A DNA stretch of 64,000 nt from Gammaproteobacteria bacterium (GCA_028293725.1 JAQGOE010000234.1:1-64000), one strand, 5' to 3'. Shown: positions 16,428 to 25,866, counted from the stretch's first letter. The notes: a model not told the origin generated them from the letters alone. A program made the numbers and translations.

Positions 16428-18332
16428 GTGTGCGGAATCGTAGGGGTATTTGACAGCGGCGGTCTTTTGCCGGCGCCGGAGCGCCTGGCAGCCTCTCTAG
16501 ACCGTCTACAGCGGCGCGGCCCTGACGACGTCGGCACATGGTCCAACAGCATGGTGCGCCTGGGGCACCGGCGGCTGGCGATTGTCGATCTGTCGCCCAC
16601 CGGCCACCAGCCCATGGTGTCGGCGGATGGGCGTTTTGTCATCGTCTTCAACGGCGAGATCTACAACCACGCCCAGCTGCGGCCCCAGCTCGAGCCACCC
16701 GGTGGCTGGGTGGGAACCTCGGACACCGAGACGCTGCTGGAGGCCTTTCGGCGCTGGGGTCCTGGATGCCTCGGTCGCTTGAACGGCATGTTCGCGTTCG
16801 CCATCTGGGACAACACCGAGCGCCGCCTGTTCGTCGCCCGCGACCGCATGGGGGTGAAGCCCCTCTACTACAGCTGGCAGGACGGCCGGTTCGTATTTGC
16901 CTCGCGGCCGAGCGCCATGACCGGCTTGCTCAGTGGGGCTGGCGCGGAAATCGATCCGCAAAGCCTGCGCGTTTTCATGGAGCTCGGTTATATCCCCGCG
17001 CCCCTGTCGTTCTACCGCAAAATCCGCAAGCTTCCGCCCGGACATTGGATGAGCGTGGATTCGCGCGGCCCACGCGCGACTCGCTACTGGGACTACCGCC
17101 ATATCACACCCGACACCTCGCTCCGGCGCAGAAGCGAGGGCGCGCTCATCGACGAGCTCGACGAGTTGATGCGCGAGGCGACGCGGCTACGGCTGATGAG
17201 CGACGTGCCGGTGGGAGCTTTTCTGTCCGGTGGTGTCGACAGCGCTTACGTGGTTGCGGCCATGAAAGCAGTTGGTGTCACGTCTCCACAGGCTTTCACC
17301 ATCGCGTTTACGGAACCTGACTACGACGAAGGGCCTGCCGCGAGGGCGATAGCCCGGCACGTCGGCGTGGATCACGTCGTGGAGACGTTGAGTGTGAGTG
17401 ACCTGCTGGGCCTGCTCCCCCTGTACGTCGACGAGTTCGATGAGCCCTTCGCTGACAGCTCGGCCTTCCCGACCATGGCGGTGGCGCGCCTCGCCCGGCG
17501 CCATGTCGAAGTGGCACTCACCGGTGATGCGGGCGACGAGCTCTTCGGCGGCTATCACTACTATCCACTGATCGAGACCCTATCCAGGACCCGCAGCTGG
17601 CCGTCCGGCGTGCGACGGCTTGCGCAGGCGACGTTGGGGTTGGTGCCCCTGCATCGCGCCAAGCTGCTGGCAGGCGCGCTGGGGCCGACCACTCGTGTCG
17701 GCATCTTCAACTACCTGCGCAGCTTCGCCAAGGATTTCAGCCCCCTGGTCACTGACAGCGTCCTGTCGGACACCGACTCATCGAACGACTGGTTCGAGCG
17801 TACGGCGTTGGCCTTCCCTCAGCGACTCACGAGTGCCGAGATGGGAATGAGGCTCGACATGGGTCTGACGCTCGTGGATGGGTACCTGCAGAAGGTCGAT
17901 ATCGCGACCATGGCGCTATCCCTGGAGGCGCGCTCGCCGTTTCTCGACTATCGCATGGTCGAGTGGTCGATGCGGCTCCCCATCGAGTACAAGCTCCGCG
18001 GGCACAACACCAAGTACCTGTTGAAGAAGGCGCTCTGCCGCTACCTGCCGAAGGACCTCGTCCACCGGCCGAAGCGCGGCTTCGGGGTACCGGTGGCGCA
18101 GTGGCTGCGCGGTCCGCTGCGGTCGTGGGCCGAAGAGCTATTGTATGACGATACGCTGCTGGCACGCGTTCCATTGGATAAGGGCCGGCTGCGCGAGCTC
18201 TTCAAGCTGCATAACAGCGGGGCGCGCGACGCGCATCCGCTGCTATGGGCGGCACTCATGCTGTTGTGTTATGTGGCGCGCCACGATCGGGGCACGAGCC
18301 TGCCGCCGATCATGACGCAACGCGCGGCCTGA
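16428..18332 (+). CDS. Asparagine-synthase-type glutamine amidotransferase of polysaccharide locus
   Basis: 634-aa enzyme. Cys2 of MCGIVG is the glutaminase nucleophile (GTG start, so Cys is exposed after Met removal). Residues 1-210 form the class-II glutaminase domain with NGEIYNH. SGGVDS at 267-272 is the PP-loop of the synthetase domain, and LTGDAGDELFGGY is its second signature. The family makes asparagine or, in surface-polysaccharide loci, amidates sugar acids or peptides. Length and setting match the amidotransferase often found beside exosortases. The GT4 gene starts two bases after the stop, so they form an operon. True AsnB function is not excluded. Confidence 0.88.
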   Translation: MCGIVGVFDSGGLLPAPERLAASLDRLQRRGPDDVGTWSNSMVRLGHRRLAIVDLSPTGHQPMVSADGRFVIVFNGEIYNHAQLRPQLEPPGGWVGTSDTETLLEAFRRWGPGCLGRLNGMFAFAIWDNTERRLFVARDRMGVKPLYYSWQDGRFVFASRPSAMTGLLSGAGAEIDPQSLRVFMELGYIPAPLSFYRKIRKLPPGHWMSVDSRGPRATRYWDYRHITPDTSLRRRSEGALIDELDELMREATRLRLMSDVPVGAFLSGGVDSAYVVAAMKAVGVTSPQAFTIAFTEPDYDEGPAARAIARHVGVDHVVETLSVSDLLGLLPLYVDEFDEPFADSSAFPTMAVARLARRHVEVALTGDAGDELFGGYHYYPLIETLSRTRSWPSGVRRLAQATLGLVPLHRAKLLAGALGPTTRVGIFNYLRSFAKDFSPLVTDSVLSDTDSSNDWFERTALAFPQRLTSAEMGMRLDMGLTLVDGYLQKVDIATMALSLEARSPFLDYRMVEWSMRLPIEYKLRGHNTKYLLKKALCRYLPKDLVHRPKRGFGVPVAQWLRGPLRSWAEELLYDDTLLARVPLDKGRLRELFKLHNSGARDAHPLLWAALMLLCYVARHDRGTSLPPIMTQRAA

Positions 18333-18334
18333 AC

Positions 18335-19633
18335 ATGAAGATCGGCGTGCGGCCGGGCGCGGCACGCGTCCCCCGGGTCGTGTTCGTCAACCGCTATTTC
18401 TTTCCGGACCAGTCGGCGACCAGCCGCATGTTGTCGGATTTGGCTTTCCGGCTTGCCGAGGCCGGAGTGTCGGTTGCGGTCGTGACGTCCCGGCAGCTCT
18501 ACGAGAATCCGCGTGCTGCGCTTCCTGCCCACGAAGTAGTCGCTGGTGTCAGCATCCATCGCGTGTCGACCGCGACTCGAGGTCGCTCCCGGCTGCTGGG
18601 CCGTGCCCTGGACTATGTGAGTTTTCATGTCGCGGCGGGAGTTGAGCTTCTGAAGCGCCTGGCGCGCGGCGACGTGGTCGTTGCTAAGACGGATCCGCCC
18701 CTCATCTCCATCGTCGTGTCTCGCGTGGCGTGGCTGCGGGGCGCGGTGCTCGTCAATTGGCTGCAGGATCTCTTTCCGGAAGTGGCTACCGTGCTGACGC
18801 CGGATCTCATCCCAACATGGGCACAGCGCCAGTTGGTCGCGGCGCGAGATCGCTCACTGCGGCGGGCTGCCATGAATGTGGTGTTGGGTGAAAGCATGCG
18901 CCGCCGCCTGCTCGCCGCGGGCATCGACGCCGCCCGCATCCGGATCGTGCCCAACTGGGCCGACGCCGCCAGCATCGTGCCGCAAGCGGCAGAGGCCAGC
19001 GTCACGCGGCAACGTCTCGGACTCGCCGGGCGGTTCGTGATCGGATACTCGGGAAACCTGGGCCGCGCCCACGAATTCGACACCCTGATTGGCGCGGCCC
19101 GCCTGCTCCGCGACGATTCCCGTTTCGCCTTTCTCATTACCGGGAGTGGCGCCAAGGCCGACGCCCTGCGGGACTCGGTGCAGGCGCAGGGTCTGGAGAG
19201 TTTCTTTTTTCAGCCGTTTCAGCCGGCCGATCTGCTGAGCGACAGTCTCGCGGCGGCCGATGTGCATTTCGTGAGTTTGTTGCCGGCGCTGGAAGGCCTG
19301 ATCGTCCCGAGCAAAATCTACGGCATTCTCGCGGCAGGGCGGCCGGCCTTGTTTGTCGGCGACCCGGATGGCGACCTGGCGCGAATGGTGAGCGCGCACC
19401 AGTGCGGAATAGCGGTTGCCGTCGGTGACAGTGAGAGGCTCGCCGCGGAACTGCGTTTGTTGAGAGATTCTCCGGCGCGCCTGGAGTCGATGGGAACGAA
19501 TGCCCGTCAGCTCGGGCTGGCTCGCTACACCAGCGAGCACGCCGTGGCAGACTGGCTCGCCTTCCTGTCGGCAATCGCGCCGTCAGCCGTGCTCTGCACC
19601 CAGCGTACGCTCAGCCAGGCGAGATACACATAA
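18335..19633 (+). CDS. GT4-family glycosyltransferase (WcaI/WbuB-like)
   Basis: 432-aa GT-B glycosyltransferase. VVFVNRYFFPDQSATSRML is the N-terminal pattern of the WcaI/WbuB subgroup, VNWLQDLFPEV is its membrane-proximal segment, IGYSGNLGRAHEFDTL starts the donor domain, and EGLIVPSKIYGILAAGRPA is the distal donor motif. The ATG two bases after the amidotransferase stop is preferred. The last 18 or so residues lie beyond the normal family end, where the frame overlaps the convergent membrane protein by 109 bases. This suggests loss of an earlier stop. Subgroup members transfer fucose or N-acetylated hexosamines; specificity here is unknown. Confidence 0.88.
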   Translation: MKIGVRPGAARVPRVVFVNRYFFPDQSATSRMLSDLAFRLAEAGVSVAVVTSRQLYENPRAALPAHEVVAGVSIHRVSTATRGRSRLLGRALDYVSFHVAAGVELLKRLARGDVVVAKTDPPLISIVVSRVAWLRGAVLVNWLQDLFPEVATVLTPDLIPTWAQRQLVAARDRSLRRAAMNVVLGESMRRRLLAAGIDAARIRIVPNWADAASIVPQAAEASVTRQRLGLAGRFVIGYSGNLGRAHEFDTLIGAARLLRDDSRFAFLITGSGAKADALRDSVQAQGLESFFFQPFQPADLLSDSLAAADVHFVSLLPALEGLIVPSKIYGILAAGRPALFVGDPDGDLARMVSAHQCGIAVAVGDSERLAAELRLLRDSPARLESMGTNARQLGLARYTSEHAVADWLAFLSAIAPSAVLCTQRTLSQARYT

Positions 19634-20841
19634 CAGGCGAGCAGCACGAGATCCACGCACACAAAACCCGCGGCACTCGTTCCGCCACCGGCCGCCAGCC
19701 AACTCCGCAACCCTCCGCTCCAGCCGTTCAGGTGAAACCAGAGGCTCGGCTCCGCGACCAGCAGCGCGTTGAAGCCGATCAGAAAACCAACGCGCGCGCG
19801 CGGCCTGGCCAGGCCCGCGATCAGCATCAGCACGATCGGGTACATGACGAATACGACATAGCCCGTGAAACTCTTCTTGCTGAACAGCATCAGGATGAGC
19901 CCGGTCAGGGCCAAACCAGCCGGTAACAACATCGGACGTTTCGACGCGCTCACCGTTCGTGTCCGCAAGAAGAGCCACCCGAGAGCCGCCCCCAAGGCGA
20001 GCAGCGTCAGGCCATCTACGATGAAACGCTCCGCGGCACCGCTGCCACCGAGAACGAGGTCCAGCAGGTAAGGGATGTTTCCCGAGCTGATCTGTTCGCT
20101 TTCGTAGCGTAGTGGGTACAACAAACCCGGACCCGCGCCCAGCGCGACAAAGACACCATAAGTCGCGATCGTTGGCAGGACCGCCCCCAACACCACGCCG
20201 CTGCGGCGCCGTGCGAACATCCAGAGCACTGGCCAGAACAGGTGCGCCAGGACCTTCGTCGTGCAGGCCGCCGCCGCCTGCACCAGGCCCGAGGCCGTGC
20301 CCCGATCGCGGGCGATCAGCAGGGTGCTGGCCGCGAGAGCCATGCCGATCCACGTCTGGTTCGTGCCCAACAGTGCCTGCACGAGCACGTGGCCACTGGT
20401 TGCGAACAGGATGGTGCACTGGCGCGCGGTGGAACGATCAAAGAACGTTTTCGCCGTCGAATGCCAGAGAACCAATGTCACCGCATTCAGGACGATCGCG
20501 AAGAGCGCGAACACCTTGCCGCTGTTCCAGAAAAACACGAGAGCGGCGCCAACATAAGCGAACAGCGGTGCGTAGCTCAGAGTGAAATCACGGAAGGGAA
20601 TCTGCCCGGCCAGTACCGAGCGGGCCGCCGGAAGGTAGTACCCGGGGACGTCGGACGTCGGCTCCTGGTGCCCCAACAGGTAGAGCCCCACGAACAGTAA
20701 CAGTGCGGGAATGACCTGCAACGCTAACGCCCGGCGCAGGAAGGGTCCGTCCGGCCGCTCCATCAAACTCGTGTGCAGCACCCAGGCGCCCAGTAAGCCG
20801 TCGGCCAGGGCGAGCGCCATCTTGAAGAGTACGACCGCCAA
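19525..20841 (-). CDS. Polytopic GT-C-like membrane protein (GT87/DUF2029-like)
   Basis: 438-aa protein with about ten hydrophobic helices. After helix 2, SDVPGYYLPAARSVLAGQI and PFRDFTLSYAPLF resemble the first periplasmic loop of GT87-type mannosyltransferases, where an aspartate in this loop is catalytic. It begins at a TTG one base past the exosortase stop; an ATG seven codons later (20820) is an alternative start. The exosortase therefore leads the unit. The 3' end overlaps the convergent GT4 by 109 bases, and its C-terminal 35 residues are hydrophilic, so either protein could carry a non-native tail. Glycosyltransferase activity is inferred from topology and loop pattern only. Confidence 0.6.
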   Translation of the reverse strand: MAVVLFKMALALADGLLGAWVLHTSLMERPDGPFLRRALALQVIPALLLFVGLYLLGHQEPTSDVPGYYLPAARSVLAGQIPFRDFTLSYAPLFAYVGAALVFFWNSGKVFALFAIVLNAVTLVLWHSTAKTFFDRSTARQCTILFATSGHVLVQALLGTNQTWIGMALAASTLLIARDRGTASGLVQAAAACTTKVLAHLFWPVLWMFARRRSGVVLGAVLPTIATYGVFVALGAGPGLLYPLRYESEQISSGNIPYLLDLVLGGSGAAERFIVDGLTLLALGAALGWLFLRTRTVSASKRPMLLPAGLALTGLILMLFSKKSFTGYVVFVMYPIVLMLIAGLARPRARVGFLIGFNALLVAEPSLWFHLNGWSGGLRSWLAAGGGTSAAGFVCVDLVLLACYVYLAWLSVRWVQSTADGAIADRKASQSATACSLV

Positions 20842-20842
20842 T

Positions 20843-22414
20843 TCAGTTGGGGACGTAGCGGTTGAGTGTTGGCTCGATGCGCGAGGCGAGACGCATGATC
20901 CGTTCGTCGACTTGCGCCTCGTCCGTTCCGGGAGGCACGGCGGCGACGAATCTCACGAGTGCCCCGTCCGTACGATGACGTGTCAACGCATCCCAGAAGA
21001 GATACCAGCGCGCGACATACTCGTTGGTGATCTGGCGGCCGCGCTCGTCGAACCAGTAGTACACGATCTGGCGATGAGCTCCGAGTTGCACGATGGCCCG
21101 ATTGACCTTGAAGGCGGGTGTCGAGACGGTCGCCGGAATCAAACGCTGCTCGAACTTCGAGATTTCCCAGCCGCCACCGGGAATGCAATCGTGCGGTGAG
21201 TGAATCGCCCGGGTGGAATCCTGTGTCTGGTAGTAGGCAGCGTAGAAGTTCACCGCTGTGCCGTCCGACTGGTGATAGTCAGCCAACACGTAGTCATCGA
21301 GCCGTAAGGCATCGAGATAAATACTTTGCAGCGCATCCCGCTTGCCCACCCAATCGCCCACATGGGTCGGAAACTCGGCGAAGCTGGCCCTCTCGGGGTA
21401 GGTGAGCTGTGGCGGCGGTGTTGCGGCATCCAACGCCGCCCCGGCGAGCACGAGAACGGCAGCCGCCATGAAGGGCCGGGGCACGGCCTGCGGCGCTGTC
21501 GCGGCCGGCTGCGTCGTAACACTCTTTGCCGGCGGCGGACCAAGCGAAAAAGCTTGGCTCCAGGGCAGCCTGGAGCGGCCTAGGCGCGCCAGCCCGAAAG
21601 CGATCAGCATGACCGCGGCGGTGCTCAGCATGAACACCAGCCAGCCTTCGAAGTCGTGCAACGCGCCCTCGGCCATGCCGGAGCCCCAGTGTTCCACGGT
21701 GATGCCGATGAAGCCGATACGCAGGCTGTTCATGGCAATCGTGATGGGAATGCTGGACAGAAAAATCGTGACACGCTTCCACAATGACCCGCGGAACAGG
21801 TAGGCAATGATGAACGCCAGGGTCATGAGGGGGAATAGGTAGCGCAAGCCGCTACACGCCTCTGCCACCTCCAACTGGTAGTTTCCCAGATCGATGACGT
21901 TGCCTTCGAGCAGCACACTGATACCCGCCGCGCGAATCACCCACACACCCAGGACGGACGACACGAGTTGCAATTGCACCGACAGCGAGTTGTTGAAAAA
22001 TGATGGCAGGGGTACGGCGAAGATGAGCATCAGCAGCGGCATCCACAGCCGGCGGAAAATCACCGGGCCCGTCAGCGCCAGCACGAGTCCATAGAGAACG
22101 AGCAGGAAGGCGTAATGCTCGAGTGTGTGCATCGTCGTGGAGGCGCCGATGAAACGCACTATGAGCCCCAGCACGATCAGCGCGACACCGGTCCAGGACC
22201 CCGTGAACGGCAGGCCGCGTAACTCCTCGCGCTGGCGCCAGATGAGGAATGCAGACAAGACCGGGATGATGAAGCCGTGACTGTACTCGGGCTTCAGATT
22301 CCAGATATTGTAGAGTTCGCCGAGTACATGAGCGAAAGGCAGGACCGCGGCAACGGCGGCAATCGCAAACAAGGTATAAAGCCGTACCGGCGGGCCAGCG
22401 CGCAGCGGATGCAT
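20843..22414 (-). CDS. xrtD: Exosortase fused to EpsI domain (XrtD-like, VPLPA-CTERM type)
   Basis: 523-aa inner-membrane transpeptidase-like protein. Residues 1-280 form the eight-helix exosortase core: Cys187 in VAEACSGLRYLFP, Arg232 in NSLRIGF and His253 in LHDFEGWLVF match the Cys-Arg-His triad. Residues from about 310 to 515 form an EpsI domain, with HSPHDCIPGGGWEI and VYYWFDERGRQITNEY. Fusion of both domains and the GNVIDLGNYQLEV stretch resemble exosortase D. It should recognise a C-terminal PEP/VPLPA-type sorting signal and cleave or transfer the protein at the membrane. No protein in this window has such a tail, so substrates must lie elsewhere. It is divergent from the GT2. Confidence 0.85.
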   Translation of the reverse strand: MHPLRAGPPVRLYTLFAIAAVAAVLPFAHVLGELYNIWNLKPEYSHGFIIPVLSAFLIWRQREELRGLPFTGSWTGVALIVLGLIVRFIGASTTMHTLEHYAFLLVLYGLVLALTGPVIFRRLWMPLLMLIFAVPLPSFFNNSLSVQLQLVSSVLGVWVIRAAGISVLLEGNVIDLGNYQLEVAEACSGLRYLFPLMTLAFIIAYLFRGSLWKRVTIFLSSIPITIAMNSLRIGFIGITVEHWGSGMAEGALHDFEGWLVFMLSTAAVMLIAFGLARLGRSRLPWSQAFSLGPPPAKSVTTQPAATAPQAVPRPFMAAAVLVLAGAALDAATPPPQLTYPERASFAEFPTHVGDWVGKRDALQSIYLDALRLDDYVLADYHQSDGTAVNFYAAYYQTQDSTRAIHSPHDCIPGGGWEISKFEQRLIPATVSTPAFKVNRAIVQLGAHRQIVYYWFDERGRQITNEYVARWYLFWDALTRHRTDGALVRFVAAVPPGTDEAQVDERIMRLASRIEPTLNRYVPN

Positions 22415-22496
22415 CGGGTTTCAGCTCTTTTTTGTGAACCCAAAATGGTACGCGGTGAATACGACGATTTGGTGACGAGCCTTATAGTGGTGGATC
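22415..22496. promoter_or_regulatory. Divergent region, exosortase / GT2
   Basis: 82 bases between two divergent starts, AT-richer than its surroundings and including a run of six T near 22430. Both the exosortase unit and the GT2-prsT unit must be transcribed from here. The hexamers are too weak to assign. Confidence 0.35.
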
Positions 22497-23324
22497 GTGA
22501 GCGTTTCCGTCCTCATTCTGACTCTTAACGAGGAGATCAACATCGGGGCCTGCCTGGACTGCCTGTCCTGGTGTGACGACGTGGTGGTCTTCGATTCCCT
22601 GAGCTCCGACCGCACCCGGGCGATCGCGGAGGAGCGCGGCATCCGCGTCGTTTCCCGTGCCTTCGACAACTGGTCGGCCCACCAGAACTGGGCGGTGACC
22701 AACATCGAGTTCCGGCATCCGTGGGTCCTGTACCTCGACGCTGACGAGCGGTGCTCGCCGGAGTTACGGGATGATGTGCTGCGCCGCGCGTGCGACGCTG
22801 CCCCGGAAGCCGCCTTCAGAGTCCGGCGCAAAGACTTCTTCATGGGACGCTGGCTGAAGCACGCGCAGCTCTATCCTACCTGGCTGGTCCGCCTGTTTCG
22901 CCCGCAGCGGATCCGCTACGAGCGGCTCGTCAATCCCGTGGCGGTCGTCGATGGCCCGATCGGGGAACTCGCCGGCCACATCATTCATTACCCCTTCAGC
23001 CACGGCGTCTCGCACTGGGTCGCGCGTCACAACCGTTACTCGGACATGGAAGCGCTCGAGGCGGCGAAGCTGCGCGAAAATCTGGGACCCTCCGGCTCGT
23101 TCTGGTCACGGGACCCGAATGAGCGGCGGCGCGCACTCAAAGATATCTTCTTTCAACTGCCGGCCCGCCCGCTGGTCAAATTCCTGTATTACTACGGCTG
23201 GCGCCGCGGCTTTCTGGATGGCCGGGCGGGATTCACCTATGCGACGCTGCAGGCCTTTTACGAGTACCTGATCGCCTGCAAGGGCGTGGAACTGGAACGC
23301 CGCCGCAAGGGCCTGCCGGTGTGA
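22497..23324 (+). CDS. GT2-family glycosyltransferase (WaaE/KdtX-like)
   Basis: 275-aa GT-A enzyme. SVLILTLNEEINIGACLDC is the GT2 N-terminus, FDSLSSDRTRAIAEERG the donor loop, and WVLYLDADERCSP holds the metal-binding DxD. The later HYPFSHGVSHWVARHNRYSD and the basic C-terminal RRGFLDGRAGF are typical of the WaaE/KdtX group, which adds beta-glucose to heptose of the LPS core, and of related EPS enzymes. The GTG start is supported by GGTGG just upstream. The ADP-heptose genes in the same locus fit this acceptor type, but acceptor and sugar are inferred. Confidence 0.88.
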   Translation: MSVSVLILTLNEEINIGACLDCLSWCDDVVVFDSLSSDRTRAIAEERGIRVVSRAFDNWSAHQNWAVTNIEFRHPWVLYLDADERCSPELRDDVLRRACDAAPEAAFRVRRKDFFMGRWLKHAQLYPTWLVRLFRPQRIRYERLVNPVAVVDGPIGELAGHIIHYPFSHGVSHWVARHNRYSDMEALEAAKLRENLGPSGSFWSRDPNERRRALKDIFFQLPARPLVKFLYYYGWRRGFLDGRAGFTYATLQAFYEYLIACKGVELERRRKGLPV

Positions 23325-23397
23325 CCGCGTAGCGTGTCACACGACCGTCATCGCGTATCCCTACAGTCTTGGGTTCTGCCGAAGATGCTGCAAGACA

Positions 23398-25713
23398 ATG
23401 GGTCCGTCCGAGAGAATTGCGCAGGCCAGCCTGCTGGCGCTGGTGTTGGCCTTGGCCGGCTGCGGGAGTTCGCAGTCCCGTTTCGAGAGCCACATGGACC
23501 GCGGCAGGCAGTACCTCGCCGCCGGCAACCTCGAGAAAGCCAGCATTGAATTCCGCAACGCGCTGCAGATCGATCCACGCAGTGGCACCGCGTACTATCT
23601 GAATGGCCGGGTCGCCGAGCGCCTCGGCAACATCAACGAGGCCGTCGACTCCTACGCGGCCGCGATCGATGTCGCGCCGTCCGATGATCGGGCCCGCGCC
23701 AGTCTCGCCAAGGCCTTCGTGTTAGGTGGCGCGTCCCAACGGGCTCTGGAAGTTATTTCGCAGGGACTACTCGACCACCCGGACAATCCGGATCTTCTGG
23801 CCGCACGCGCGGCCGCGCGCCACCAACTCGGGGACGACGCTGAGGCCCAAGCGGATGCCGAGCGCGCCGCGCGGCTCGAACCCTCGAACGAGAATGCCAT
23901 CGCGGTTCTCGCGGCTCTTGCGCTACGCTCGAATGACGCTGCGCGCGCGATCTCTCTCGTGGACGACGCCGTAAAAAAGGCGCCACGCTCGGTAGACCTG
24001 CGGCGGATTCTTGCCAGCGTTTACCTTTCCACCCATCAGCCGGAAAAGGCCGAAGAGCAAATGCGAGCCCTCATCGCTCTCGAGCCGGGCGAGATGACTC
24101 CGCGCCTGCAACTCGCCAATCAGTTCGCGCAGGCCGGTAAGTTGGATTCCGCACAGCGCGTTCTCGAGGACGCGGTGCGGGATATGCCACGCCGGGATGG
24201 GGCTAAACTGGCGTTGGTGGAGTTCGTGAGTACGCGGCGCTCGCGTGAGCAGGGTGAGCGGACCTTACGCAAATTTCTAGCCGATGAGCCGGGCGACGAG
24301 GATTTGCGCCTGGCATTGGGAACGTTGCTACAGCGCGCGGGAGCGACGCAGCAGGCCACCTCAATCTACCAGGAAGTCGTTCGGCGCGAAGGATTGGGTC
24401 CGAAGGGCCTCGCCGCGCGTGATCGTATTGCCGCCATCGAGTTGGCAGCCGGTCACGAGGCTGCCGCAACGAAGCTGGTCGCGGAAGTTCTCGACGAGAG
24501 CCCACGTGACGATGACGCGCTCATCATGCGGGCTAACATCGCGATGCAGCGTAACGATCCCACCAGTGCGATCATCGACTTCCGCGCCGTGTTGCATAAC
24601 CAACCGAAGTCCTCTGTCCTGCAGCGCTCCCTGGCGCGGGCGTACATCGCAAAAGGCCAGCCGGCGTTGGCTGAAGAGGCGCTGCGCTCGGCGGTGGAGG
24701 CGGTTCCCGACGACGCCTCCATCAGAGTCGATCTCGCCCAGGTGTTTGTGCAGACCGACCGCCCCTCGCAGGCGGTTGCGTTGCTGGAGGAAACGGTTCA
24801 TGTGGCACCGGATGATCCGCAGGTCCGCGAGTCGCTGGTTCGTGCCTACATCGCGAATCGCGATCTGCCCGCGGCTCGTCGGGCGGTTGAGGATTTGCAG
24901 AGGCTGCATCCCCAGGAAGCGGACGCCTATTATCTCGCCGGACTCATCGCTCACGACGAGAAGCGCTTCGACGACAGCGAAAAGAGCCTGGTACGCGCGC
25001 TCGAGCTGCGGCGGGGCTCGCTCGACATACTCACCTCGTTGACCCGTTTCAGTCTGGAACGAGGCCGCGCGCTGGTGGCGATCGAGCGCCTGCAACGTGC
25101 GCTCGACGGTGATCCGAACAATGTGCGGATCATGGATTTGTTGGGCGGTACCTACCTCGAGATCAAGGATCTGCCGCATGCAACGGAAGTTCTCACTCGC
25201 GCCAAAGCCGTGGCGCCGCGCTCTTGGGTCGCATATCGGGACCTCGCACAGGTCAGGTTGGCGGCCGACGATCCTGACGGGGCGATCGAGGAGTATCAGG
25301 CTGCTCTCGAGCTCGAGCCCGCGCAACCACGGCTGGTCACGGAGTTGGCCGCGCTCTATGAGAAGCGGGGCCGTATTGACGATGCGATTGCACGCTACGG
25401 CCCCCTGTTGAAGAGTGACCCCGACTCGCAGCAGATCGCCGCCAACAATCTCGCCATGCTGCTAGTGACGTACAAGAACGATCGAGCCAGCCTGGATCGC
25501 GCACGCAGCCTGACTGCCCGATTCGATCTGTCGAATAATCCGGCACTCCTCGACACGACGGGGTGGGTGCATTTCAAGCGTGGGGAGTACAAGGACGCCG
25601 TCACCTTACTGGAGCGCGCGGCCGATCGGTCTCCCGACTCACAGGTCATTCGCCATCACCTCAATCAGGCGCGCTCGGCCCTGGCTTCAGTAAAGGGCCC
25701 ACGGTCGGGCTAA
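23398..25713 (+). CDS. TPR-repeat lipoprotein, PrsT-like
   Basis: 771-aa exported lipoprotein. The N-terminal LALVLALAGC is a good lipobox, so Cys22 should be acylated and the protein anchored in a membrane facing the periplasm. The rest is an unbroken run of tetratricopeptide repeats, about 18-20, beginning GRQYLAAGNLEKASIEFRNA. Length, lipobox and repeat style match PrsT, the TPR lipoprotein of PEP-CTERM/exosortase systems, which supports the neighbouring exosortase call. It lies 73 bases after the GT2 on the same strand. It probably scaffolds assembly or export of the polysaccharide or sorted proteins; no enzymatic residues are present. Confidence 0.82.
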   Translation: MGPSERIAQASLLALVLALAGCGSSQSRFESHMDRGRQYLAAGNLEKASIEFRNALQIDPRSGTAYYLNGRVAERLGNINEAVDSYAAAIDVAPSDDRARASLAKAFVLGGASQRALEVISQGLLDHPDNPDLLAARAAARHQLGDDAEAQADAERAARLEPSNENAIAVLAALALRSNDAARAISLVDDAVKKAPRSVDLRRILASVYLSTHQPEKAEEQMRALIALEPGEMTPRLQLANQFAQAGKLDSAQRVLEDAVRDMPRRDGAKLALVEFVSTRRSREQGERTLRKFLADEPGDEDLRLALGTLLQRAGATQQATSIYQEVVRREGLGPKGLAARDRIAAIELAAGHEAAATKLVAEVLDESPRDDDALIMRANIAMQRNDPTSAIIDFRAVLHNQPKSSVLQRSLARAYIAKGQPALAEEALRSAVEAVPDDASIRVDLAQVFVQTDRPSQAVALLEETVHVAPDDPQVRESLVRAYIANRDLPAARRAVEDLQRLHPQEADAYYLAGLIAHDEKRFDDSEKSLVRALELRRGSLDILTSLTRFSLERGRALVAIERLQRALDGDPNNVRIMDLLGGTYLEIKDLPHATEVLTRAKAVAPRSWVAYRDLAQVRLAADDPDGAIEEYQAALELEPAQPRLVTELAALYEKRGRIDDAIARYGPLLKSDPDSQQIAANNLAMLLVTYKNDRASLDRARSLTARFDLSNNPALLDTTGWVHFKRGEYKDAVTLLERAADRSPDSQVIRHHLNQARSALASVKGPRSG

Positions 25714-25734
25714 TGCGACGCGGCGTGAGGGTCT

Positions 25735-25768
25735 CGGGGTGACCCCGCCAGGGCGCGACCTGGCCCTG
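25735..25768. terminator. GC-rich inverted repeats between prsT-like gene and glmS
   Basis: Two adjacent inverted repeats: CGGGGT/ACCCCG around one base (25735-25747) and CAGGGC/GCCCTG with an eight-base loop (25749-25768). They lie 20-55 bases after the lipoprotein stop. No T run follows, so an intrinsic terminator is doubtful; they may instead protect a transcript end or pause polymerase. Confidence 0.3.
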
Positions 25769-25866
25769 CCCGAGTTCACATCCTGGCCAGGGAACCCCCC
25801 TTATTGCACTGACTTCAGGCACACTTGACAGCCCACCGCGCCAAGCTGAGCCGAGGCAAGATCGTC

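Noticed and set aside
25714..25866. Sigma-54 promoter or glmS ribozyme before glmS
   Set aside because: GG-N10-GC spacing is not met, and no ribozyme core is recognisable; glmS ribozymes are typical of Gram-positives.
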